A DNA stretch of 62,909 nucleotides from contig JAKBCS010000007.1 in NCBI GenBank assembly GCA_021807595.1, forward strand, positions 1 to 62,909, written 5' to 3'. The translations under genes were made by a program, and so were the position numbers. The notes beneath the pieces are model-generated. The model searched no databases, was not told where the DNA came from, and was given only the letters and a program-made list of their open reading frames with translations. Source of the stretch: Planctomycetota bacterium (GTDB taxonomy: Bacteria; Planctomycetota; Planctomycetia; Gemmatales; Gemmataceae). Below are positions 17,666 through 27,341 of the stretch, piece after piece; within the stretch, counting starts at the first letter, position 1; the number at the start of each line of letters is the position of its first letter.

Positions 17666-20647
17666 ATGAGTTTTCGAGAAAGAGGACGGTGGCGAGCCGA
17701 GTTGGCTTGCCTTCTGTTAGCAGCGGCGGCAAACGGCGTTCGTGCCGATGAGACGCTGTTCCGCAAGGACATCGCGCCTATTTTGGAGCAGCATTGTCTG
17801 CATTGCCACAACGCGAAATCGGCGCGCGGCGGCTTGTCGTTGGAGACGGCGGCAGAACTACATGCCGGGGGCGATAGCGGCGCGATGGTCGTGCCGGGGA
17901 AGCCGGACGAAAGCCTTCTGCTGGAAATGATCTCCGGCGACAAACCGAAGATGCCGAAGAAGGCAGCGGCTTTGAAGAAGGAACAAGTCGCGCTTTTGAA
18001 ACGATGGATCGCCGAAGGAGCAAATTGGCCGAAGGATACAACTCTCCAAGCACGCGGCAAAACAAAGGAAAACTGGTGGTCGCTGCAACCCCTGACTCGA
18101 TCTCCCAATCCCGCCGTTCAAACGCCGGGATGGGTGCGAACGCCGGTCGATGCCTTTATTCTCCATCGGTTGGAGCGTGACGGAATGAAGCCGAGCGCCG
18201 AAGCGGATCGGCGCACACTCCTTCGCCGACTCTATTTCGATCTGCTCGGCCTACCGCCGACGCCCGCCGACCTCGACGCTTTCTCGCGCGATACGTCGCC
18301 GAACGCTTATGAGAAACAGGTAGAGCGATTGTTGGCCTCGCCGCGCTACGGCGAACGCTGGGCGCGGCACTGGCTCGACGTGGTTCACTACGGCGACACA
18401 CACGGTTACGACAAGGACAAAGTCCGTCCGAACGCTTGGCCGTATCGCGACTATGTCGTGCGCTCGTTCAATGAAGATAAGCCCTATTCACGATTCGTAA
18501 AAGAGCAAATCGCCGGAGATGTGTTTTATGCCAACGGCCGCGACGGCATCGCCGGACTCGGTTTTTTGGCGGCGGGTCCGTGGGATTTCGTCGGTCAGGT
18601 TGAATTGCGCGAGGGCACGCTGGATAAGAAGATCACGCGCAATCTCGACCGCGACGACATGGTGGCCACGGCGATGAACACCTTTACCAGCCTGACGGTG
18701 CAGTGCGCTCGCTGTCACGATCACAAGTTCGATCCCATCGCCCAGGAAGATTATTACGCGCTGCAGACCGTGTTCGCCGCCGTGGATCGGGCCGACCGGC
18801 CTTATGAAGTCGATGCCGAAACGGCGGATCGACGGCTGGCCCTCAACCAGCGACTGACGAAATTGGCCGGAAACAAGCGCGCGATGGAAGCACGCTTGCA
18901 AAAGTTGGCTGGACCGGAACTCGCTCCAATCGACGGACAAATTGCCCAATTGCTGACCGAGGCGAAAGGTCCAGAGCGACCGGAGTACGGTTATCACAGC
19001 GGCATCGAAGCCCGGCAAAGCGTCGTCAAATGGGTACAACTCGATCTCGGAAAATCATTGGAGATACAGTACATCGTTTATGTCGGATGTCACGATACCT
19101 TCAACAACATCGGCGACGGCTTCGGCTTTCCAGTGCGTTACAAGATCGAAATCGGCGACGATCGGTCGTTCGCGAACGCCGTACTCGTCGCCGATTACAC
19201 CGGAGTCGATATAGCCAATCCCGGCATCGTGCCACAGAGTATCGCCGTCGGCGGCAAAACCGCGCGCTACGTCCGCATCACAGCAACGAAGCTGGCCCCG
19301 CGCTCCGGCGATTTTATTTTCGCGCTCGCCGAGGTTAGCGTTCTCTCACCGCAAGGAAAAAACCTGGCCGCTGGAACGCGCATCACTTCGCTCGATTCCA
19401 TCGAAGCGCCGCCGCGTTGGCGGCGAACGAATCTCGTGGATGGACATTGTCCCGGAGCCAAGAATTGCGTTCACCTGCCGGAAGTCGCCCGCTTGAACGA
19501 ACGACGCCGTCTCGTGCTGAGTCGAGTCCGTAACGCAGCCCTTCAGCGAAACGTCGAGGCCATCGAACGCGACATCGCGGAGACGAGACGGCAACTCGCC
19601 GATCTGCCGCCCCCTGGCTTGGTGTATGCCGCCGCCACGCAGTTCGCCTCGGCGGGTAGCTTTATACCCACTGGCGGTAAACCGCGGCCCATCTATCTTC
19701 TCAAGCGAGGCAGCGAGAAAAATCCGCTGCGCGAAGTCGGTCCCGGAGCGGTCGCCTGTGTGGCGGGTCTACCCTCGCGCTTCCCGCTCGCTGGCAAACC
19801 CGAAGGAACACGCCGCGCCGCTCTTGCGAATTGGATAACCGACAAAAACAATCCGCTAACATGGCGATCCTTCGTCAATCGCGTTTGGCTGTATCACTTC
19901 GGCCAAGGCATCGTTGAGACACCCAACGATTTCGGCCGCATGGGCGGCAAACCGTCGCACCCCGAACTACTCGATTGGCTCGCGGTCGAGTTCCGCGACG
20001 GCGGCCAGTCCATCAAGCACCTGCATCGCCTCATCGTCAACAGTGCAACCTATCGGCAAGTGTCGAAGGATAATCCTGCCTATGCGCGCCGCGACGGCGG
20101 CAATCGCCTGCTTTGGCGCGCAAACCGCCACCGTCTCGACGCCGAGTCGATCCGCGATGCCGTGCTGTCGATTAGCGGTAAGCTCGATCTGAAAATGTAC
20201 GGCCCCGGTTTCCGCACCTTCGGTTTTCTCGACGATCATTCTCCGCACTACAAATACGAGGAATACAACCCCGACGATCCCCTCGGCCAGCGTCGTTCTG
20301 TCTATCGCTTTCTGGTGCGTTCCGTGCCCGATCCGTTCATGGAAACGCTCGATTGCCCCGATCCGTCGCTGCGCGTCGAGAAACGCAACGAATCGCTGAC
20401 GGCACTCCAGGCGCTGGCTCTGCTCAATGACAAGTTCATGCTGCGCATGGCCCAACACTTTGCCGAGCGCATCGAAAAGAAGGGCGGCGATCTATCGCAT
20501 CGCGTCACCCGCGCCTATCGTCTCGCCCTCGGCCGCGAACCGACGCCCGAAGAGAGCCGGGTCTTGCTCGATTATGCCCGCAAACACGGCCTGGCGAATC
20601 TGTGTCGTTTGATCCTGAACACAAACGAGTTTTCATTCGTGGACTAA
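17666..20647 (+). CDS. PSD1/PSCyt1-DUF1549-DUF1553 protein with embedded discoidin-like domain
   Basis: A secreted protein of 993 aa. After a signal peptide (LACLLLAAAANGVRA) a planctomycete cytochrome-c domain carries the haem motif C44-x2-C47-H48 (CLHCH). DUF1549 follows (ADRRTLLRRLYFDLLGLPPT, and CARCHDHKFDPI near residue 350). An F5/8-type-C-like beta domain lies around residues 455-570 (KWVQLDLGKSLEIQYIVYVG through ARYVRITATKLAP). DUF1553 then forms the C-terminal third (TWRSFVNRVWLYHFGQGIVE, FEAILNTNEF-like end). The family is expanded in planctomycetes and often sits beside DUF1501 genes; its reaction is unproven. No DUF1501 gene follows here. The ATG at 17666 is preceded by GGAGCAGTGTC. 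Confidence 0.92.
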   Translation: MSFRERGRWRAELACLLLAAAANGVRADETLFRKDIAPILEQHCLHCHNAKSARGGLSLETAAELHAGGDSGAMVVPGKPDESLLLEMISGDKPKMPKKAAALKKEQVALLKRWIAEGANWPKDTTLQARGKTKENWWSLQPLTRSPNPAVQTPGWVRTPVDAFILHRLERDGMKPSAEADRRTLLRRLYFDLLGLPPTPADLDAFSRDTSPNAYEKQVERLLASPRYGERWARHWLDVVHYGDTHGYDKDKVRPNAWPYRDYVVRSFNEDKPYSRFVKEQIAGDVFYANGRDGIAGLGFLAAGPWDFVGQVELREGTLDKKITRNLDRDDMVATAMNTFTSLTVQCARCHDHKFDPIAQEDYYALQTVFAAVDRADRPYEVDAETADRRLALNQRLTKLAGNKRAMEARLQKLAGPELAPIDGQIAQLLTEAKGPERPEYGYHSGIEARQSVVKWVQLDLGKSLEIQYIVYVGCHDTFNNIGDGFGFPVRYKIEIGDDRSFANAVLVADYTGVDIANPGIVPQSIAVGGKTARYVRITATKLAPRSGDFIFALAEVSVLSPQGKNLAAGTRITSLDSIEAPPRWRRTNLVDGHCPGAKNCVHLPEVARLNERRRLVLSRVRNAALQRNVEAIERDIAETRRQLADLPPPGLVYAAATQFASAGSFIPTGGKPRPIYLLKRGSEKNPLREVGPGAVACVAGLPSRFPLAGKPEGTRRAALANWITDKNNPLTWRSFVNRVWLYHFGQGIVETPNDFGRMGGKPSHPELLDWLAVEFRDGGQSIKHLHRLIVNSATYRQVSKDNPAYARRDGGNRLLWRANRHRLDAESIRDAVLSISGKLDLKMYGPGFRTFGFLDDHSPHYKYEEYNPDDPLGQRRSVYRFLVRSVPDPFMETLDCPDPSLRVEKRNESLTALQALALLNDKFMLRMAQHFAERIEKKGGDLSHRVTRAYRLALGREPTPEESRVLLDYARKHGLANLCRLILNTNEFSFVD

Positions 20648-20887
20648 TTCGCGATGCCCCACGTTGCGTTCCCTGAGCGAGAAGTCGAGTCGTTTCCTCG
20701 TCGCTTCTTCGTTCGTCGCAGGGTCGCGAGGGGCAAGTTTTTTCGTATCTCCTTGCGAACCTGCCTCATCGTACTCTCGACGCATTCGTTCGCATAAAGC
20801 AAGCTGAGGGCGAGTAACATCGGCTACAATTCCTTCCATGCGGCTCCGCGGCGGCGACGCGGAACCGCATGGAATCGAAAAAAGCGA

Positions 20888-21973
20888 TCACGGTAGTTCG
20901 ACCGTCGCCAAATCGAGTTTCTTGTCTTTGTTTTTACGCAGTACCAAGACGTGCCCTTTGTCGAAGATGTCGAGCTGCGCGGTTCCTTCGAGACTGGCAA
21001 CCGTCTCGTATTTCAGTCCCGCCGTGTCGCCAATCCGCTTGGTGATGCTTTCGACTTTGTCGATGCCTTCGGTCGGAATTTTCATCACGCCGCGCGCGCT
21101 GTTGGCCATCAACAGATAATCCTTACCGTCCTTTTGATAGACGATCAGATCGAGCGGGACGTTGTGATTGCCCAACTCGGCGATCGTCTTGCCCTTGACC
21201 TTGGCTCCCGGCTTTAGCTCGGCGACGGGAACCTGGACGAGGGGAGTGCAAGTGTAGGCGGCCAACACGTTCGCTTCGCCGTTGATCTCGTAGGGTACGA
21301 AGGTGCGAATCGGCGAGCGCGTTTCCAAGCGGCCGTGCGAGCCGTGGTAGATTTCAACAGCCGCACCCTTGCCCGCTTCCTTGAAGGGAAAAGGAAGGAA
21401 GCGGAATTGCGACGCGAAGTCTTCATTCGACAGACAGGCCACCAAGAGCTGGCCCTTGACGTAGGCCATGTGCGTGATAACCTCGTTCGGGGTTCGCCCT
21501 TTGCCGGGATTGGGCAGCGGCGTGCGCGCAAACGGCACGTCCGTCAGAGCCACTTCGGCGATCTTGCCGGAGCGTTCGACGCGCAGTAGCACCGGCTTGG
21601 CTTCGGCTGCCTTGCCGCGCGTGACGCCGAGATAGGCGTTGCCGGATAGGGGATTAACGGCCAGGTCGTTCACGACGAGTTGACCCGCTTCGATACCGAG
21701 CAGCGAGGCGATCTTCTCGTCGATCGCCTCGACTTTGGGCCGTTCCGTGCCGACGGCCACGCGATCTTGCGTATCGAGCGCGACGATGGCGGCAGCACGC
21801 GGATCGCCAACAAACAGAATTCCCTCTGGCCCGAAAGCCAGAGCGCCGATCGACTGAAGTTCGACGTTGCCCTTTTTGAGACCGTCCCGCGGACCGGCGG
21901 CTTGGAGAGAGTTGGCCAATACCAACGCCGAGGCCAATGCGAGCGAGGTGAAACGAAGACGCGAACCGATCAT
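20888..21973 (-). CDS. Exported beta-propeller-like protein of unknown function
   Basis: A protein of 361 aa. The signal peptide (FTSLALASALVLANSLQAAG) indicates export. The body shows repeated blade-like segments: IGALAFGPEGILFVGDPRAA, LVVNDLAVNPLSGNAYLGVT, THMAYVKGQLLVACLS and GKDYLLMANSARGVMKI. This suggests a beta-propeller, but the function is not recognised. AAGGAGTAGACCTC precedes the ATG at 21973; a longer frame from 22081 would bury the signal. It is transcribed divergently from the kinase gene at 22284. Confidence 0.75.
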   Translation of the reverse strand: MIGSRLRFTSLALASALVLANSLQAAGPRDGLKKGNVELQSIGALAFGPEGILFVGDPRAAAIVALDTQDRVAVGTERPKVEAIDEKIASLLGIEAGQLVVNDLAVNPLSGNAYLGVTRGKAAEAKPVLLRVERSGKIAEVALTDVPFARTPLPNPGKGRTPNEVITHMAYVKGQLLVACLSNEDFASQFRFLPFPFKEAGKGAAVEIYHGSHGRLETRSPIRTFVPYEINGEANVLAAYTCTPLVQVPVAELKPGAKVKGKTIAELGNHNVPLDLIVYQKDGKDYLLMANSARGVMKIPTEGIDKVESITKRIGDTAGLKYETVASLEGTAQLDIFDKGHVLVLRKNKDKKLDLATVELP

Positions 21974-22283
21974 GAGGTCTACTCCTTGCACGAGGCGAAG
22001 TTGTTTACAGACAGAAACCAATCCCCATGATGACGGTTCCGCGACGCAATGCAAGTTAGAAATCAATGAGAATCGGCCCACAGCGCCGCGCGGATCGGAT
22101 GGCGCTCCTCGGCATCGAGTCCCGCATCAGCATTGGTCGGGACGGCGGAGATTCTCCTGTGGGCGCGGCGGGCCGGTGACTGGCCATTTTTCAAGACAAA
22201 TGCGTGACATTTGCCCTGAGAACGGATACAATCTTCGCATTGTTATCTATCGTGCCCAGACGCCCTTGCGGGGGAGGCTATCC
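21974..22283. promoter_or_regulatory. Divergent intergenic region
   Basis: A 310-bp spacer between two divergently transcribed genes, so it must hold both promoters. No clear consensus promoter, operator or hairpin could be picked out by eye. The GGGGAGGCTATCC ribosome site of the kinase lies at the right end. Confidence 0.5.
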
Positions 22284-23552
22284 ATGCCCGCCGTCTCCAT
22301 CGCGGATTTTGCGGACATTTTACGCATTGGCCATCTCTTGGAGTCGCGACAACTCGCGGAGGTTTCCGGACTCGGCGCGCAATGGGTCGAACCGAAAGCC
22401 CTCGCCGGCGAGTTGATTCGGCGCGGCTGGTTGACGCCATTTCAGGTCAATTCCATTTTTCGGGGGCGGCACGACGAATTGAACTTCGGTTCCTACGTCT
22501 TGCAGGAACGGCTCGGCGAAGGCGGCATGGGCAAGGTATACAAGGCGCGCGATTGGAAGCTGTGTCGAACCGTCGCCTTGAAGGTGGTTCGCAAGGAACG
22601 CTTGGGAGACGCCGACGCCGTGCGGCGTTTCCAGCGCGAGATTCGCGCCGCCGCCCAACTATCGCATCCCAACATCGTCCACGCTTTCGACGCTGGGGAT
22701 TCCGGAGATCGACACTTCTACGTCATGGAGTATGTGGATGGGATCGACCTCGCCCGGTTGGTGCGCCGCGACGGTCCCTTGCCAATCGAGGAAGCGCGCG
22801 ATTGCGTTCGCCAAGCGGCGCTGGGATTGCAACATGCTTACGAGTGTGGACTGGTGCATCGAGACATCAAGCCGCACAACCTGCTGCGAACGCGCGGAGC
22901 CAACGGGCAAACGATCGTCAAAATCCTCGACATGGGCTTGGCGCGTCTCGACCGCGGTGGCGAGGGGCATGACTCCGACGCCATGACGCGCGAAGGCGTG
23001 GTCATGGGAACCCTCGATTATCTCGCTCCGGAACAAGCCCGAAACGCGCACTTGGCGGACACGCGCGCCGATTTGTATAGCCTGGGATGCACGCTCTATT
23101 TTTTGCTGACGGGCCAGCCTCCTTTTTCCGGCGGCACGCCGACCGAGAAACTCATCAAGCACCAGATGGACTCGCCGCCACCCGTCGAGCGATTGCGGGC
23201 GGATGTACCGGCCTGGTTGAACGCCGTCGTCGAGCGTCTCCTGGCCAAGAAGCCGGAACATCGTTTTCAGACCCCAGCGGAAGCGGCAGAAGCGCTGATC
23301 GCCGTCCACCGCCCTGCGGTCGATGCATCCGCGCAGCCTCCTTCGCCCATGAAATCGACGACGCCGGACATGGAATGGATGGCGGATACCTCGGCGAATT
23401 GGTCGTCGATTTTAGAGGATCCTACCTCCGGTGCGTCGAGTTCCTCTCTGCGCCGTCAACAGGGTCTCCAATCCCAACCCTTCGCATGGATCGTCTCGCT
23501 CGCGGTTCTCATTCTGTTGGCACTCGTCTCCCTCTTGTTAATCTTCCTATGA
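22284..23552 (+). CDS. PknB-type Ser/Thr protein kinase with C-terminal membrane anchor
   Basis: A protein of 422 aa. A short N-terminal region with LIRRGWLTPFQVNSIFRG precedes the kinase domain at residues 70-345. Visible motifs are glycine loop RLGEGGMGKVYKA, VALKVVRKE (Lys), HRDIKPHNLL catalytic loop, KILDMGLARL (DMG in place of the usual DFG) and the APEQ activation-segment end. The last 25 residues form one TM helix (IVSLAVLILLALVSLLLIFL), so the kinase faces the cytoplasm without an extracellular sensor domain. The start at 22284 follows GGGGAGGCTATCC; the longer open frame from 21867 is only an upstream extension. DMG instead of DFG still offers the metal-binding Asp. Confidence 0.94.
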   Translation: MPAVSIADFADILRIGHLLESRQLAEVSGLGAQWVEPKALAGELIRRGWLTPFQVNSIFRGRHDELNFGSYVLQERLGEGGMGKVYKARDWKLCRTVALKVVRKERLGDADAVRRFQREIRAAAQLSHPNIVHAFDAGDSGDRHFYVMEYVDGIDLARLVRRDGPLPIEEARDCVRQAALGLQHAYECGLVHRDIKPHNLLRTRGANGQTIVKILDMGLARLDRGGEGHDSDAMTREGVVMGTLDYLAPEQARNAHLADTRADLYSLGCTLYFLLTGQPPFSGGTPTEKLIKHQMDSPPPVERLRADVPAWLNAVVERLLAKKPEHRFQTPAEAAEALIAVHRPAVDASAQPPSPMKSTTPDMEWMADTSANWSSILEDPTSGASSSSLRRQQGLQSQPFAWIVSLAVLILLALVSLLLIFL

Positions 23553-23616
23553 TAGCGGTGATCTCCCCACGAGGGGAGGACTCGAGACGAAGGGGTTCCG
23601 GCTCGGAGGAATAGGT

Positions 23617-24684
23617 TTGACGGATCGCTTGAACGTCGTGACGGGAGCAACGGGCCTCCTCGGCAGCCACATCGTCCAACAATTGCACGCACGCGGCGAG
23701 CGTATTCGAGCGTTCGTGCGGCCGACGAGCGACACGACGTTTTTACGCCGATTGGGCGTCGAGTTGGCGGTAGGCGATCTCAACGAGCCGAGCGGTTTGC
23801 GTTCCGCTCTGTCTGGAGCCGCCGTGGTCTATCATTGTGCGGCCCGCGTCGGCGATTGGGGTCCGTGGCGGCTCTTTCAACGCGAGGTCATCGACGCCAC
23901 CGCCCATCTCCTCGACGCCTGCCGTACTGAGGCCGTCGGTCGGGTCTTGCACGTTAGCTCGATCATCGTCTACGGTCATCCGCGCATTCGCAGCGAACGC
24001 TTCAACGAAGACGAACCGCTCGGTCAAAACCCCTGGCTGTGGGATTACTACTGCCGGGCGAAGGTGAAGGCCGAGGAGCTATGTCGTGCATACCCTGGCG
24101 ATTTGACGATCGTGCGCCCCAGTTGGATCTACGGCCCCCGCGACCGCACCACCCTGCCGCGCGTTCTCAAGGCGCTCGACGCCGGGCGGGTGGCGATCAT
24201 CGGCGACGGGAAGAATCTCTTGAATGTCGTGTACGCCGCCGATGTCGCCGAGGGAGCCATTCGCGCCGCCAATCATCCAGAGGCCAAGGGGCAGGCGTAC
24301 AATCTCAGCAGCGAGGGCGAGATTTCTCAGAGCGATTTCCTCGATTTGCTCGCCGATGAATTGGGCCGACCGCGCATTCAGGGGCACGTCTCCTATCGCG
24401 TTGCCTTCTGGGGTGGTTTCGTCTCGGAGGCCATCGGCAGGCTGATCCGTTTGCGCCGTCCGCCACACTTGACGCGCTATGCCGTGGCTCTCATCGGTCG
24501 TTCGACACGCTTCAGCATCGCCAAGGCGCGCGAACAACTCGGCTGGCAACCCCGTGTCGGCATTCGCGAAGGGATTCGACGCACGCTCGAATGGTACGAG
24601 GAGGAACGGCTGAATCGCGAGCGCGAACAATCGCTTGAAGCCGGTACTTTCTCCCAAACTCGGCTCGAGGGACCGCTGAAATGA
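23617..24684 (+). CDS. NAD-dependent epimerase/dehydratase (extended SDR, 3-beta-HSD-like)
   Basis: A protein of 355 aa. The Rossmann motif VVTGATGLLGSHIVQQL starts at residue 7; YYCRAKVKAEE supplies the YxxxK catalytic pair; VRPSWIYGPRD follows as in extended SDRs. Family members act on nucleotide sugars, sterols or flavonoid-like substrates; specificity is not deducible. The start is TTG at 23617, supported by CGGAGGAATAGG immediately upstream. It overlaps pyrF by 4 nt (ATGA), implying translational coupling. Confidence 0.92.
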   Translation: MTDRLNVVTGATGLLGSHIVQQLHARGERIRAFVRPTSDTTFLRRLGVELAVGDLNEPSGLRSALSGAAVVYHCAARVGDWGPWRLFQREVIDATAHLLDACRTEAVGRVLHVSSIIVYGHPRIRSERFNEDEPLGQNPWLWDYYCRAKVKAEELCRAYPGDLTIVRPSWIYGPRDRTTLPRVLKALDAGRVAIIGDGKNLLNVVYAADVAEGAIRAANHPEAKGQAYNLSSEGEISQSDFLDLLADELGRPRIQGHVSYRVAFWGGFVSEAIGRLIRLRRPPHLTRYAVALIGRSTRFSIAKAREQLGWQPRVGIREGIRRTLEWYEEERLNREREQSLEAGTFSQTRLEGPLK

Positions 24685-25619
24685 TCCACTTCGCCGACCG
24701 TGTCGCCGCCGCCGTCCGGGCCAAGGGCAACGCCGTTTGCGTCGGCCTCGATCCGCGTTGGGAATCGTTGCCTCTGGAACTGCGACAGCGCCGGGGCGAC
24801 GCTTCCCTCGCTGCGATCGCGTCCGCCTACGAGGAGTTTTGTAGTCGGGTACTCGACATTGTGGCCCCGCTCGTTGCGGCGGTCAAGCCGCAGAGCGCTT
24901 TCTTCGAGGCGTGCGGGCCGGAGGGGATGGCCGCGATGCAGCGCCTGCTGTGCAAAGCCCGCAATCTCAATCTCATTACCGTACTCGACGGCAAACGCAA
25001 CGACATCGCCTCGACGGCCTCCGCCTATGCCGATGCCGCTTTCGGTGGAACACGTCTTGCCGCACGCACTTTTCCCGTTTGGGAAGCCGACGCGCTGACG
25101 ATTAATCCTTATCTAGGACGGGATGCCGTCGAGCCGTTTTTGGAGAGCGCTCGCCGCGTTGGCGCAGGTTTGTTCGTTCTGGTGCGAACGAGCAATCCGG
25201 GGGCGGGGCAATTTCAGGACTTACTCGTTTCTCCCCCTGCCTCTTCGTCGCGCTCCACCGAAGGCTCGTCGCTGCGTCCTCTGTATCAGTACGTCGGCGA
25301 AGCGGTTGGAGCTTGGGCACGCGAAAACGTGGGGCACTGCGGACTCGGCGATGTGGGAGCGGTCGTCGGCGCAACCTATCCCGCCGAGTTGGTGATGTTG
25401 CGGAAGTTGCTGCCCGAGGCGATCTTTCTGGTGCCCGGTTTCGGAGCGCAGGGCGGCAAGGCCGAGGATGTCGCATCGGCTTTTCGACCCGATGGTTTGG
25501 GAGCAATCGTCAACAGTTCGCGCGGCATCCTCTTCCCGTTTAAGCCCGACGATCCCTCGTGGGAGATGCGCATAGACGAAGCAACCCGCGCGACCATCGC
25601 CGCCTTGGACAAGCGATAA
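24681..25619 (+). CDS. pyrF: Orotidine 5'-phosphate decarboxylase
   Basis: A protein of 312 aa of the longer bacterial OMP decarboxylase class. It converts OMP to UMP in the last step of de novo pyrimidine synthesis. Visible motifs are CVGLDPRWESLPLELR, AVKPQSAFFEACGPEG and the catalytic Lys/Asp cluster TVLDGKRNDIASTASAYADA. Phosphate-binding LVPGFGAQGGKAED lies near the C-terminus. The TIM-barrel is complete. The ATG overlaps the TGA of the preceding SDR gene. No other pyr genes are in the window. Confidence 0.95.
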   Translation: MIHFADRVAAAVRAKGNAVCVGLDPRWESLPLELRQRRGDASLAAIASAYEEFCSRVLDIVAPLVAAVKPQSAFFEACGPEGMAAMQRLLCKARNLNLITVLDGKRNDIASTASAYADAAFGGTRLAARTFPVWEADALTINPYLGRDAVEPFLESARRVGAGLFVLVRTSNPGAGQFQDLLVSPPASSSRSTEGSSLRPLYQYVGEAVGAWARENVGHCGLGDVGAVVGATYPAELVMLRKLLPEAIFLVPGFGAQGGKAEDVASAFRPDGLGAIVNSSRGILFPFKPDDPSWEMRIDEATRATIAALDKR

Positions 25620-25715
25620 GGGTTCGTCGCCCTTCGTCTGCACTTGGGCGTATGCGTCGTTCGCGGTACGATGGAAGGGAGAACATATCTCGCAACTTCA
25701 GGGAGGGAAGAACAG

Positions 25716-27341
25716 ATGATCCGCTCGGCATGGACTGCACTCATCTTATGGTTCGTCACCGTGCCCTCGACAGCTGCTCCGCCACAATGGATCGTTGTCA
25801 CCGCGCCGGCCTTTCGCAAGGCGGTCGAGCCGCTTTGCCAACATCGCAAAAAACAGGGGTTTCACGTTGTCGTGGTGCAAACGACCGACGTTCTCCGCGC
25901 CGACGATCTCCGCGCCGGTGATGGAAGCAAGCTGTGCGAGTACGTGCGTAAACTACTTCGCCAATATAAGGGATCGTCTTCTATCCTCCTCGTCGGGGCA
26001 ATCGAGGCCGGACGTTTGCCGGACGCGGAGACGAAAGTGCTGCCTCCCTTGAGCGGGACAGTTGGCCGCATGAAGGATCAACCCAGCGACTGCGGCTACG
26101 GTTGCCTGGACGGCGGAAAACTGCCTACGGTTGCCGTTGGACGCTTTCCAGCCCACAGTGAAGAAGAAGCCCGCGCCATGACGGCAAAGACGTTGGAATA
26201 CGAAGACACAAGGCATCCCGGAGAATGGCGGCGGCGGCTAACGATTCTGGCCGGGATTCCCGCATACAATCCGTTCGTCGACCGCCTGGTCGAAAGTTTG
26301 GCCATGGCGCGCCTGGCACGGTTGTCGCCGATGTGGTCGGGGCGTGCGATCTACAGCAATCCACGTTCGCGCTTTACTCTGCCCGATACGCTACTTCACG
26401 AACGCGCCGAGCGCTACGTTCGAGAGGGTCAAGCCTTCACGCTCTATCTAGGTCACTCCAACCCCGCTGGCCTGTACGGCGGCGGAGCGCGGCGCTATCT
26501 CGACCGAACCGATTGGTCGCGGCTGAAGATTGAGCGAGGGAAGGGCATCTTTTTCACCTTCGGCTGCAACGGTTGCCAGCTGAAGGGCAACGATGGTGAG
26601 GGCTATGGCGTGGCCGCGATGCGCAACGCCCACGGCCCCGCGGCCGTCGTCGGCTCGCACGGTATCTGCTTTGCCTCAATGGTGCAGCTGGCCGCCGACG
26701 GCTTCTTCGAGTCCACCTTGGCAAGGACCCTGCCCGAACGTCTGGGCGACAGCTGGTTGGCCATTCTCGATGGCCTGGCGCGCGGCAAAATCGACGACTT
26801 TACTTATCGGCTCCTCGATACGGTGGACGGCGATAAAAACATTCCGCAAGCGACGCAACGCCGAGAACACCTGGAGATGTTCGTTCTCTTGGGCGATCCC
26901 GCGCTGCGCCTACCGCGCATGGCTTCAGATTTCGAGTTGGGTGTCGAGAAGTCGATTGCCGCGGGGGATAAACTCGCCGTTCGTGGAACGGTTCCTCAGC
27001 GCTTGTCCCAAGCCCGTATTCGATTGACGCTCGAACGAACCGTCGATAGTCGGCCCACTGATTTGGAAGCCGTGCCAAACGCTTCCCGCGCCGATGACAA
27101 AGCACAAGATCGGATTCTACTCGCCAACCACAACCGCGCCAATCGCTTCGTCTTGGTCGAGCGCGAAACGAAGGTTCGAGACGGGAGCTTCCAAGCGACG
27201 ATTGAGGTTCCGTCGAAACTCTCCTGGCCACGCGTACTACTCCGCGTCCACGCCGCCAACGACAGCGAGGAAGGCATGGTCGTGCAACCGCTCGAGGTGA
27301 AAACGAAATCGACCGCGCGGCAACGAGGGAAGCAGCCATGA
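25716..27341 (+). CDS. Gingipain-like (C25 family) cysteine peptidase, exported
   Basis: A protein of 541 aa. The signal peptide (SAWTALILWFVTVPSTAA) is followed by a C25-type fold: QWIVVTAPAFRKAVEPL, VQTTDVLRADDL, ILLVGAIEAGRLPD and a Gly-rich turn. The catalytic His probably lies in YLGHSNPAGLYGGG (near residue 250) and the Cys in FFTFGCNGCQLKGNDGE, about 45 residues later, the usual gingipain order. A C-terminal beta-sandwich region follows. Gingipains are known as secreted proteases; the substrate of this planctomycete type is unknown. GGAGGGAAGAACAG precedes the ATG at 25716. It is coupled to a small gene by a 4-nt overlap. Confidence 0.85.
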   Translation: MIRSAWTALILWFVTVPSTAAPPQWIVVTAPAFRKAVEPLCQHRKKQGFHVVVVQTTDVLRADDLRAGDGSKLCEYVRKLLRQYKGSSSILLVGAIEAGRLPDAETKVLPPLSGTVGRMKDQPSDCGYGCLDGGKLPTVAVGRFPAHSEEEARAMTAKTLEYEDTRHPGEWRRRLTILAGIPAYNPFVDRLVESLAMARLARLSPMWSGRAIYSNPRSRFTLPDTLLHERAERYVREGQAFTLYLGHSNPAGLYGGGARRYLDRTDWSRLKIERGKGIFFTFGCNGCQLKGNDGEGYGVAAMRNAHGPAAVVGSHGICFASMVQLAADGFFESTLARTLPERLGDSWLAILDGLARGKIDDFTYRLLDTVDGDKNIPQATQRREHLEMFVLLGDPALRLPRMASDFELGVEKSIAAGDKLAVRGTVPQRLSQARIRLTLERTVDSRPTDLEAVPNASRADDKAQDRILLANHNRANRFVLVERETKVRDGSFQATIEVPSKLSWPRVLLRVHAANDSEEGMVVQPLEVKTKSTARQRGKQP

